64,000 nucleotides of DNA from Proteromonas lacertae (taxonomy: Eukaryota; Sar; Bigyra; Opalinata; Proteromonadidae), in the NCBI GenBank assembly GCA_002245135.1, contig NGBS01000872.1:1-64000 (forward strand), given 5' to 3'. The number at the start of each line of letters is the position of its first letter. The stretch's first letter is position 1. Of the stretch, positions 19,405-30,100 are shown piece after piece. The notes beneath the pieces are model-generated. The model worked only from the letters and a program-made list of their open reading frames with translations. It ran no database searches and was not told the origin of the DNA. A program made the translations under genes and the position numbers.

Positions 19405-20417
19405 ATGAAATTATTAATATTTCTACTTGTTATAGTTATGTTTATATTACTATTCAATTGTAACTGTAATAATGGAATAAAAAGACTAATAAAAATGTTT
19501 AAAAGTAGAATCAACAGTGTGAGTGTATTTGTTGCTGGAGGACTAGGAAATAGATTAATGGCATTTGCAGGAATTGTTTCTTTATCAATATATTATGAAT
19601 CAAAACCAATACGTATTTATACAAAACATATAATATGTTAGTTATAAATTGGGATGAATTTGATCTATTTTATAGTGTACCTAATTATAATATAACTTCA
19701 AAAATATATAACAGTAGTAGATTATTCACTATATGTCCTTTTAAGTTTGAAATGATTAAAAATATAAGAGATATTAAAAATACTTCATATACATATATCT
19801 GGTGTGATTTATTAGTAGAAATGATGGACAATAATAAGTTTTCAAATAGAGTTGGATATTATTTCTCAATTAAAAAGAATTTAAACAAGATGAAAAAGAT
19901 TTTTACTATATATTATAATATATTTAACAAATTACTAATTGTCAATAAGTGTATAACCAATCATGTAAATTCTTTTCTTAAAACATATAAGTATATCTCA
20001 TACTTTGGAGTACAAATAAGAGTAGGGAATGAAGATCTTAAAGAATATAAAAGGTGTACTGATAATGATATAAACATGATGATTTATATAGCTAAAAGAT
20101 ATAATAAAATAAAGAAATGGTTTTTGACAGGAGATTCACAAAGACTTAAACTAAATCTAAGTAGAAGATATAAAGAATTTTTTCTTTATTCTACAGACAT
20201 AACCAAACATTTTGCATATAATTTAAATGATTCATCAATTGTTGTTGAACATGAAATTTTGACAAGGGCAAAAATGCAAATAATTTCAAAAAGTAGTTAT
20301 GGTTTAACAGCATCACTTAAATCAGGTTTATTAATCTCAAAAAGAAATTGGTGTTTTGAAGTAAAAAATGAAAAAGTATTTAATGTAAAATATGAGTTTA
20401 ATAATTTCTATGATTAA
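19405..20417 (+). CDS. Fucosyltransferase-like type II membrane protein (right, intact copy)
   Basis: The ATG at 19405 gives a strongly hydrophobic anchor (about residues 2-17). VFVAGGLGNRLMAFAG follows, the loop shared by GT11-type and related fucosyltransferases. A 29-nt intron at 19613-19641 restores the frame into PILINWDEFD. Later come YFGVQIRVGNED, which resembles the GDP-fucose-binding (H/Q)xRxG motif, then KWFLTGDSQRL and SKSSYGLTASLKSG, all in the expected order. The product is about 327 residues. It probably transfers fucose to a secretory glycan. The exact linkage cannot be read from sequence. Confidence 0.7.
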
Positions 20418-20518
20418 CTTTTTTTTAATAGTTTGTTTATTGATAATAATGTTAATACTTATATAAAAGAACCAAATACAACATATAACTACATAATAAA
20501 AAAAAGAAGAAAATAATC

Positions 20519-21796
20519 TCACTTGTATTGAGGGTGTAATTCAACAGTAATAATTTTATCACCTCTAATTAATTCAACTTTTATTACTTCACAATCTTTA
20601 AATTGCAAGAATTCAATCACTTCACCGCAATGATGAATAGGTTTATTATTAATCTTTAATATTATATCATCATTCTGTATTTCAGCTTTATATCCAGGAC
20701 TATTTGGATTGACATAAACCACTTTAACACATCTTGACAGATTATTATTCTTTTCTAATATCTTTCTGGTTTTTGGCTATAAATATGATTACAAATAATT
20801 AAAATTAATACATTTAAAGTATCCACTTTACTTGGAGCTATTTTCAAACCAATATAAGGTCTTATCACTTTATGATACTTTTTAAAATGAGTTAAAGTGT
20901 CCAATATTATATCAACAGGTATAGCAAATCCTAATCCTTCACCTACTTGATGATTTACTATAAATGTATTCATTCCAACTAATTCTCCATTCATATTTAC
21001 TAATGGACCACCTGAATTACCTGGATTAATAGCTGCATCAGTTTGTAAATATCTAGATGCTCCAACTTGACCTAATTGAATTAATTCATTGGGATATCTT
21101 GCTATATTGGATAATACACCAGCTGTTACTGTTAATGACAATGACAAAGGACAGCCTATTGCTAATACAAACTGACCAGCACGAATGTTATCATATTTAG
21201 CAAATTTAATTGGTTTTAATTCTTCTCTTGGTTCTATTTTTAATAATGATATATCATTAGCTGCATCATTGCAGATTAATTTTGCTTCATATTCTATCCC
21301 ACTGTTTGTTATAACGACTATTTTATTTTCTATGGTAAATCCAAAGAAACTAACTGTTTCACCACTTTCACCTGTTACATGGTTATTTGTTACTATGTAA
21401 CCGTCATTTGATACTATAAATCCACTACCAAAACCTCCTCCTGAAAATCCAGTTATTGCAACAGTAACTACTGATGGTAAGACTTTTTCAGTTGCATCTA
21501 TTCAAGTACTACATATAATATTTTCATACCAGCAAGAAAATCTGGATTTAAACCAATTACAGCAGCATTTACTTTATTATTGTTCTTCTGATAGAAGTAA
21601 TATCCTGCTCCAACACCAATAGATAATCCTAAAATTTTTATCACTGAAGGTATCTCATAACTCTCTATTACAGAAGAATATGTAGAATTATCATACTCTT
21701 AGCTATTATAGGTGTCATTCTAGAGGTTGTATGAATACATTTTGAAACTAATGGTCTTGCTTTCAAGACACTTCTTCTTAGTGAATTAAACATCAT
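20519..21796 (-). CDS. HtrA/DegP-like mitochondrial serine protease (right, intact copy)
   Basis: An Omi/HtrA2-type quality-control protease. Residues 1-30 form an Arg-rich, acid-free mitochondrial targeting sequence. A membrane segment (GLSIGVGAGYYFY) follows. The protease domain has the catalytic His in TNNHV, Asp in ANDISLL and Ser in [13 protein letters not shown] domain begins around VYVNPNSPGYKAEIQNDD. Introns at 21665-21696, 21498-21529 and 20777-20811 (32, 32 and 35 nt) are needed for one frame ending at TGA 20519. It is divergent from the mastigoneme-like gene, 62 bp away. It is the only clearly mitochondrial gene in the island and was probably carried along with the duplicated arm. 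Confidence 0.88.
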
Positions 21797-21858
21797 TTTT
21801 GTATATCTGGTTTATGAAAAGATTATTTTGAATAACCATCAAATTTTGTTTCTTTTTT

Positions 21859-24114
21859 ATGAAGAAGATAAATAGAGTTATAGTTTTATTGTGTACTTTT
21901 AGTGGTATTTATTGCCAAATTAATACTTGTTCGTATAATTGACTTATTATAACACCTGTATAATAGAAATCAAGGTCTTTACTCGAAGCAGCAAAAAAAA
22001 TGTATTTGTTATGAGGGATATTCTGGATATGATTGTAGGGATAGTATTTTTCAAATGTAATATGTAAATAGGAAGTTGTGAATATGGTTTGAGTTTTGCA
22101 GATGATACTGCAAGAAGTGAATGTAGTGATCGAGGGAGATGCAACCGTAAGAATGGCTTGTGTGAGTGTTTGTTAGGTTATGATGGAATTGCTTGTGAAA
22201 CTCACAGTTGTCCTATTAATGGTGGTAAAATATGTAGTGGTCATGGAATATGTGTTAGTGAATATGATTATAGAAAAGAACATTTGAGAATATGTAAAAT
22301 TGATAGTGACAAAGTTAAGTGTAATACTATTAATGTTGATGAAAATCAATCTAATTATCTTAAGAGAAATAATATATGTATATGTGAAAGTGGTTATAGT
22401 GGATATGATTGTTCTATTAAAGATTGTCCATATGGATTAACAGGAAAAGGTGATGATAAAAAAGGATATTATGGTAATCCAACTGACATTGCAACAAATC
22501 CAACACCTCCTACTTCTCCATCTAGTTTAGCTTCATTTGATATTGTTACATTTGTTTTAAATAGTGAATATTTAGATTTAGAAATGGTAAGATGTGAAAA
22601 TATAATTGATGGTAATGAAAGGGAGTGTAGATATGAAAAGATAAGATTAAATAGTAAAGAAGGAAAAGAAGAAATAAGAATGAAATTAAAAGTATGTATA
22701 AAGTTTTTTATAATTATTATAGGAAAGTGGAATAGTAAATGATACAGCGGTTGTTTTGTTTAAAGATTCAGATATAGCTAATACATTGGGTGAATCTAAT
22801 AAAATGATATTATATTACATATTAGATCCATAGTATATCATTTTAATTATTGTTATGAATTAGTACATATGTTATATCACCATTACAGTACTCATAATGA
22901 TGGTAAAATTACATCATTAACACCACAACAATGTTCTGGATATGGGAAATGTGAAAATGGTAAATGTGAATTCTATGAAACAAAACAACCAACAAAGTAG
23001 AATATTAGCTGAAATATCTCCTACTACTGTTGATCCTTATATTAAGAATTATGGAATAATAATTGAAAATTGTCAATTAAATACTAATCCTACTACTTTT
23101 GAATGTCCATCAGATACACATAAGAATGAGAATGGTATATGTGTCTGTCAACCTAGTTATATTGGACCAAATTGTAGAAGTATATATTTCATTGTATTAT
23201 TATAATAGAAGTGTGTGATTTTATTAATGGATTAGAGTGTGGTGGAAATGGAAAATGTAATAGTGAAGGTAAATGTGTTTGTAATATTGGTTATTCTGGT
23301 GGTAAATGTGAAAATTCAGTTGTTACTAGATTTCCAGATGAAGAAGAAGATAAAAAATGTAATGGAAATGGTAATCTTAATAATAATACTGGAATGTGTG
23401 ATTGTTATGAGGGTTATTATGGAGTTACCTGTCAAGATAGTATATATATCTGATGTATTGATTTGAATAGAAAGATGTCCATTAGGTCCAATTATAAAGG
23501 ATTATAGATGTGAAAATATTGGAAATCCACCACAAATCACATTCAAATTCAACAGTTTAGTAGGTAAAATTACAGTGAAATTGAATGGAAAGATAATTGT
23601 AAATGAAATCGATTTATCTTCTACAATTAGTCAATTTATAACTACATTAAGTAATTCTGGTGTTTTAGGTGATATTGTATGTGTAAAAGATGGAACTTCA
23701 GATGAATGTGAAGATAATAAACAAATTACTCCTACTTATTTCACTCTTCAATTCTTTTATGTATATATTCAATCATTACAATTTTGTTAGTATTGTACAA
23801 AAGAATTAAATCCAACAGATGATTCAGGTAAGAAAGGATTGACATTCTTTATTGAAAATAATATAATTTCAAGTAAAGTTGATGGTTTTGATATTACAGG
23901 TAGTGTTGATACAGCTCATGGTAGTTTAGAATATACAACAGGCACAATTGAGTGTGATGAGTGTAGTGGTAAAGGTGAATGTGTTTCTGGAACATGCATA
24001 TGCGAAAAGAATTATCAAACAAGTAATGGATGGAGTAAAGATAGAAAAACAATAGAAATAGGAAAAAGAGGAGATTGTAGTCATTTTGTCGAATATATGC
24101 CTCAACAAAAATAG
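21859..24114 (+). CDS. Mastigoneme-like (SIG1/OCM-type) secreted EGF-domain protein
   Basis: A signal peptide (ATG 21859, hydrophobic through about residue 19) leads into Cys-rich EGF modules: CICYEGYSGYDC, ECSDRGRCNRKNGLCECLLG, CSGHGIC and CVCNIGYSGGKCE. The order CEYGLSF...ARSECSDRG...ACETHSCP matches stramenopile SIG1/OCM tubular-hair proteins. Mini-introns lie at 21933-21966, 22044-22071, 22692-22722, 23180-23208, 23440-23470 and 23761-23790. Longer or alternative ones fall near 22829-22886 and 22961-23007. The stop at 24112-24114 is one base from the stop of the convergent gene. The family assignment is by motif pattern only. A generic EGF adhesion protein is the alternative. Confidence 0.7.
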
Positions 24115-24115
24115 T

Positions 24116-26095
24116 TTATATACCTAATACATTAATTCTTTTAAACAGTGTTTCTTTCATCTCAGACTGTGGAATTAACTCATTCATCTCATTCAAGCAA
24201 ATTGAACATATTTCATCTTCTTTTAACTCATTTTCTTTTAATAAATCCAATATAGTTAAATACCATTGACTATAGTCATATTCTAATGGTAATAACTTCA
24301 AACTATAAATCATTGTCTTAATTATCTCTTTACATATTTCCTTCTTTGAATTATCTTTTATATATTTCAATAAATACCTATTAATACGAATATTATCCTC
24401 TTTATTGGTTTTTATCATTGTAATATAACACACAATCATTATTTTTATACTTGATAATATATTCCTATTCTCTGATGATAGCTTTAATATATTATTATTA
24501 TGTTCACAATCTTTATAAAATGGATTATTTAATCCACATATTACATTACTATCTAATAATTTCATTAATTTTATAAATAACTTATGGTTTAATGAAGGTA
24601 ATATTTTTGTTATACTTAATATTGATATTGATCTTATACACTTGTAACAATATATATTACTTTTAATAATATCATAAAAATAGCATTTACTACTATCATT
24701 ATTACAATTTATACATTTATAATCATTAAATACTGAATAATTGAATATATTTATATATTCATCTATTGATAATAATGACAATAATATCATTTCACTCACT
24801 TTAATTATCATTTCTTCAGATTTTAATAATCTTTCAACTTTGATTTTTTCATTTAGCAATATTGATTTTATCATATCTGGATAGCAATCTATTAACAAAT
24901 TATCATTTATTATTCCATTGAAATACTATAGAATATAAATATCATATATATTTATACGTAATAGTTATAAAATGACTTATATTCTTTCATTAATGAAAAA
25001 CACTTTGTTGATTTTATTACCTCTTCATTATTATCATCACTTGGTAAATAATTCTTTAATATCTCTATTAGATTATCTATTCTATCAATCAATTTATTAT
25101 TATTATTATCAGTAAATATATAATTCAACAACACTGATAATATTCTATCTATATATTTATTTAATACTCTTATCTTTGCATTTTCATCAAATATCAAAAT
25201 CAAATCAATCACTTTTTCTATTTTATTTATTGTATAATTATTAATTATATTGCCACTGTCATCTTTTTCATTTACTGTTATAATCTTTATCACATATTCA
25301 AATATTGAATCTATTGATATATAATCATTATCTATTTCACTTATTTGGCTGATTGGAATTGCATTTATAATTTCACTAAACATAATTTCTTCATTTTTAT
25401 ATATAACATTTATATCTTCTGAAGTATTATTATTATTATTTTCTTTATTCTTTTCAATTATTTCATTGAATATAGTTGATAATAACACTATTATAGTTTT
25501 TCCTGTTTTTATTGAAAATGATTTGGATATATCTAATAATATGTGTGTGTATGTAATAGTATGAACTTCACTCACTAAGCTGTCTGTTATTAATAAGTTC
25601 ATTGTTTCAATGGGAGAGATTAAATAGTGATAATTAAAACATTTGTTGATTTTTCCTTTTGTTATATTTTCAGATGTTATTTGATTCATTAATATACATA
25701 ATTCTGGTATTAATGGATCTTTGTGCAGTACTACTGACGAGATTTTGATTCTAATAACTTCTTGGAATGCTATTGAGTAATTGGATAGTATAGTCAAAAA
25801 CAGATTTTGTAATAATAAACAAACAACTTCAGATTGACTTGACAAAGCAGTTATAAAAACATCAATTAACTCATATACGATATTTGAAGATAAGCATGAT
25901 TTTATATTATGACTTAAACAATTTATATTTGCAATGATCTATTTTGAGTATATTATAGTAATGATTTACTTTTTCTTCATCTCCATCCATTAAATGTTTC
26001 ATAGTATCATAGATATATTTGCATGGTAATTCTATAAATGCAATAAATAATCTAATACTCTTTGTTATTGATGAGTTATCTGTAATTACATCCAT
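24116..26095 (-). CDS. Helical-repeat protein of unknown function
   Basis: Three exons are joined by introns of 31 nt (25939-25969) and 32 nt (24926-24957). The start is the ATG at 26095. The ~640-residue product is almost entirely hydrophobic-patterned helix with Ile/Leu/Asn-rich segments, resembling HEAT/ARM or importin-like solenoids. The end, EICSICLNEMNELIPQ, has a CxxC. I do not recognise a family. Transport receptor or cochaperone are possibilities but unsupported. It is convergent with the mastigoneme-like gene, leaving one base between stop codons. Confidence 0.7.
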
Positions 26096-26166
26096 ATTGA
26101 CCAATTTACATGTAAAATGTCAGAGTAAATTACAGTTTAAATTTCAAAAATTATAACTGCTTTTTC

Positions 26167-26901
26167 ATGTCATTTAATAGCACTATAGAATTTATAAAAA
26201 CACAAACTAGTCAATTGCGTAATGCTGAAGAGTATTATGCATATATATTGTTTGTTGTCTCAATTACTCTATCAATTTTGATGATTCTTCTAACTTATTG
26301 GTATCTACAGACATCAGAGAGTAATGGAGCAAATAAAAGTATTTCTTTGAATTTATTTTGTAGAAAATAGTAAGAATAAATACCTAGAACCAGCATCAAC
26401 ACCAAAGGCTCGAGGAAGAAGAAAGAAGTCTGTTAAATCAAAAGTTAATTCTCGTCGTAACAGCAGAGCAAATTCACCAGCTAGTAGAAAAGGAAGTGAA
26501 GAAGATATAGATATTCCTGTGCAGAATAATGAAGAAGAACAAACTGAAGAAAATGAGAAAGAAAATGAGAAAGAAAATGAAAACAAGAAGAAGAAATACA
26601 AGAAGAAGAAATACAAGAAGAGGAAAATCAAGAAGTGGAAGAAGTTGTAGAAAAGAAAGTTGCAAAGAGAGGTCGTCCTCCAAAATCTCCAGCTAAAACA
26701 CCTTCTAAAACAGCTGCTAAATCACCAGCAAAGTCTCCTGCAAAGACACCATCCAAAACACCAGCTAAATCTCCAAAAGCATCAACTAAAACATCTTATT
26801 CATTAAGAGGAAATAAAACAACTGCTGAAACAAAACCAGAAACTCCATCAAGAAGAAGAGGAAGAAAGCCAAGTGTTACAAAAGCATCAGCCAAAAAGTA
26901 A
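26167..26901 (+). CDS. Membrane-anchored AT-hook / SPAK-repeat chromatin protein
   Basis: Exon 1 encodes about 57 residues with one transmembrane segment (AYILFVVSITLSILMILLTY). A 25-nt intron (26339-26363) follows. Exon 2 is basic and acidic low-complexity, then KRGRPPKSPAKTPSK, SPAK/TPSK repeats and a second hook-like RRRGRKPS. AT-hooks and SPKK-type repeats bind AT-rich DNA. A single anchor with a basic tail suggests an inner nuclear membrane tether. The frame shifts once within the A/G-rich run around 26580-26600, probably a one-base consensus error. Without that correction the first frame would end at TAG 26649. Confidence 0.6.
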
Positions 26902-27137
26902 GTTAGTTATTTCAAAGAATAACAAAAATAGTTAATCAATTATAACGTTATATTTTTTATTTTATTATTATAATAGCTTGATGTTCATTTCTTATTTTTG
27001 GTGTTATTTGAAATAAATTGTACATATAAATGATCTAGAAATAGGTGTATTTGATGAGATAATAAGAATTTTTAAATAAACTGTCAAACTCAGAATCAAA
27101 CATCAACAGCTAGTTTTTTTAATTCTCTTTTAATTTA

Positions 27138-30100
27138 ATGTACAAGACTCCTTATGTATTATATTATGAATTTTATTTGTCATAGAAATCAGCTTTACAG
27201 TCTCCAACATTCAAAAAGCCTTCCACTCCTTCAATGAAGTTATCTAAACAAGCTATAACATTGAATGATGTTAAATCTGCATTGTATCAAACAGAAAATG
27301 ATATTAACGCAATAACAGGAATGTCACCAAAGCCCATTCCAACAAATCAAACTAAATACATGCCTCATCATTTGAAAAGATCAAATTCAGCAAATCAATT
27401 CGCACCAAATATGAAATCATTTTCAAATATCCAAACATCTACCTTTAAACCAAATACTCAAACTAACAGAGAATCCATACCATTAGATGAATATTTAAAA
27501 ACGTTAACTCCACAAACAGCTAATAATCAAAGTGTTAATATGTTAAATTCTACCCCTTATATGAAGAATAACAATAATCCGTTAATGAGCTATTCAGACA
27601 TGAGTACAATATCTCAGAATTATCCATCTCCAGTATTAGCAGATGAATTAATAAATAGTAAAATACAGTTGCACGAAATGTCAAGAAATGTTCAAGATTT
27701 AGCTTCAGAGAAAGATACAGCCCAAATTAACAACTCCATACTTAGAACAACCATATCAGATATATATTTAAACCATATGGAAGAGATAAATGACTTAAAA
27801 GCGAAATTATCAATTGCCAATCAAACAATTCAGGAGAATCAGTTGAAAATGATAGATTCAATCACATTAACAAATGAAATAAAATCAATAAAATCTGATT
27901 TTGAAGTTCAAAAGTCACAATTAGAGAGTAATGTTCAATTTTGGAAAGAATTGTATGAAAAAGAGCAAAAGAAGGTAGAACAAACAGAAATTAACTTATA
28001 CCAAATACAAAAGGAATATAATGAGAAAGAGTCATCATTGTATTTACTAGAACATGAGAATGAAAAATTGAAAGAAAAATTGAAAGGGATTTCATCAAAA
28101 TTCACATTGAAAACAACAGAAAATACCTCACAAACTGAAAAAATAAGAAAATTAGAGAGTGAATTAGATAAAGTCAATCAAATAATGGAAATGAATCAAA
28201 GCCATCATAATGAGAAATTAAATGAAATAATCAAAACAACAGAAACTCAATTCAAACAGATCAAAACAGAGAATAATGAATTAATCAAAGAGAATAAAGA
28301 CTTGGGAAATAAATTAAATGAATTAAGAATAGAATATACTAAAACAACTCAAGATAATAACAATTATAAAGCTCAACTACAGACATTACAATCAACCAAT
28401 GAAACTATAAATAATGAAAAAGAAAAACTTCAAAATGATTTGAATATATTATATGGAAATACACAAAAGATTCAATCTCAGTTTGACATATTATCTAATA
28501 ATTATGAGGAAGTATGTAATAGGAATAAAAATTTAGATGAAAACTTAGAAAAATTGAATAATAATTGTAGTGAATTATATAATAACATTGAGAATATGAC
28601 TTGTGAAATAAGAGAATATAAACAGACTATTAGTACTTTAGAGAATGAAAAAGAGGTATTAACCAATCAATTAGATCAAATGACAACAGCTAAAGAATCA
28701 ATAGAAAAAGTAAAGAATAAATTACAATCAAAATATGATGAAATAATAGAGAAAGATAGAGAGTTAGAGAAATCAACAATGGAATATGAATCACAGTTAG
28801 AAATATTGAATTCTACTCATTCAATGACTAAAGATATAAAGGAGCAAGTGGAAGAACAATTGAAAGAAATATCGAAGAAATATAACGAATTACAAGTAGT
28901 GAATCAACAATCTGAATTAATAATATCTCAATTGAAAAGAGAGAATTCTACATTGCACAATAATAATGAGTATTATGAAGATAATATGAAGAAATTGAAA
29001 GAAGAGAATGATAATATTAATAATGAATATATTGCTATAAAACAAGAATTATTGAAGGAAGTAAATGAGAAGAAAATGTTAGAAAATAAATCGAATCAAT
29101 TATCCAATGAATTATCAACTTTAAAGGTAGAAAAAGAGAATAACGAAGAACATTATAAGAATAGAATAATGCAATTAGAAACAGAGACAAAATCAATGAA
29201 AGAACAGAATATAGAAATATCCAATCAATTAAAAGATATTATAAATGAAAAGAACCAATCAGAAATTACATTTAATTCTGCTAACACACAATATCAATCA
29301 ACAATTAATAGTTTAGAAACAGAAAAGATGAAGTTGGAGAAACAGAAGACTAAAATAGAAGAGACATTAGAGAATGAAAGGAATGAGAAGAATAAATTAA
29401 TTGAAGAAAAGAATGAAATTGAAGAAAGTTTGATTGAGATAAAAAAACAATACAATCAATTACAATCACAGTCTAAAGATATGAATAAAGAACTGAATAT
29501 ATTAAGAAATGAAAAATCAAACATTGAAAGCGTATTATGTGACACTGTAGGTAATAAAGAGGAGTTAGAGAATGAATATAATGAATTGAAAGAGAAATAT
29601 AATCAAGTATATGAAGAAAACAATAAAATAAACAAAATATTTGATAAAAATAGTAAAAACAGTAATAATAAACCATTAGTTGAAGTATTGAGAGAGTATA
29701 AAAATGAAAATGAAAAGTTAGCTGAAACTTATAAAGAAATATCGTTAGAAAATGAGGAAATGTTAAATCAGAATAATGAATTAATATCAACCAATGAGAG
29801 TCTAGAAAATGAATATAACAACATTAAGCAACAATATAATGAAGTAAAAGATGAAATAAACACAATACAAAAACTATTTTCTCCATCAAAGTATAGAAGT
29901 TATAATAATAATAATATATCATCCTTACCAGAGATTATCAAAGAATATGTAAATGAGAAAGCACAACTGAAAGAAGACTATGACAAAATGGTAATTGAAA
30001 ATGAAGAAATAGTAACTGAAAATAATCAATTGAATGAGAAACTAAATAGTTTACAATCAGATTATAATGATATTTATAAAGAAATGAAGAAATCAAAACA

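Larger units (their letters stand above)
15615..22904. repeat. Right arm of large inverted repeat
   Basis: This is the mirror of 1-7290, about 8.3 kb away across a mostly non-homologous spacer. It is the better copy: HtrA, the fucosyltransferase-like gene and the mastigoneme-like gene all read through here once short introns are removed, whereas the left copies are interrupted. The outer limit lies at or beyond 22904, inside the mastigoneme-like gene, because the left arm is cut by the window edge. Confidence 0.95.

Noticed and set aside
1-24114. Large inverted repeat as an LTR or viral integration
   Set aside because: No reverse transcriptase, integrase, capsid or transposase coding sequence is found. 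The arms contain host-type genes with the same mini-introns as the rest.
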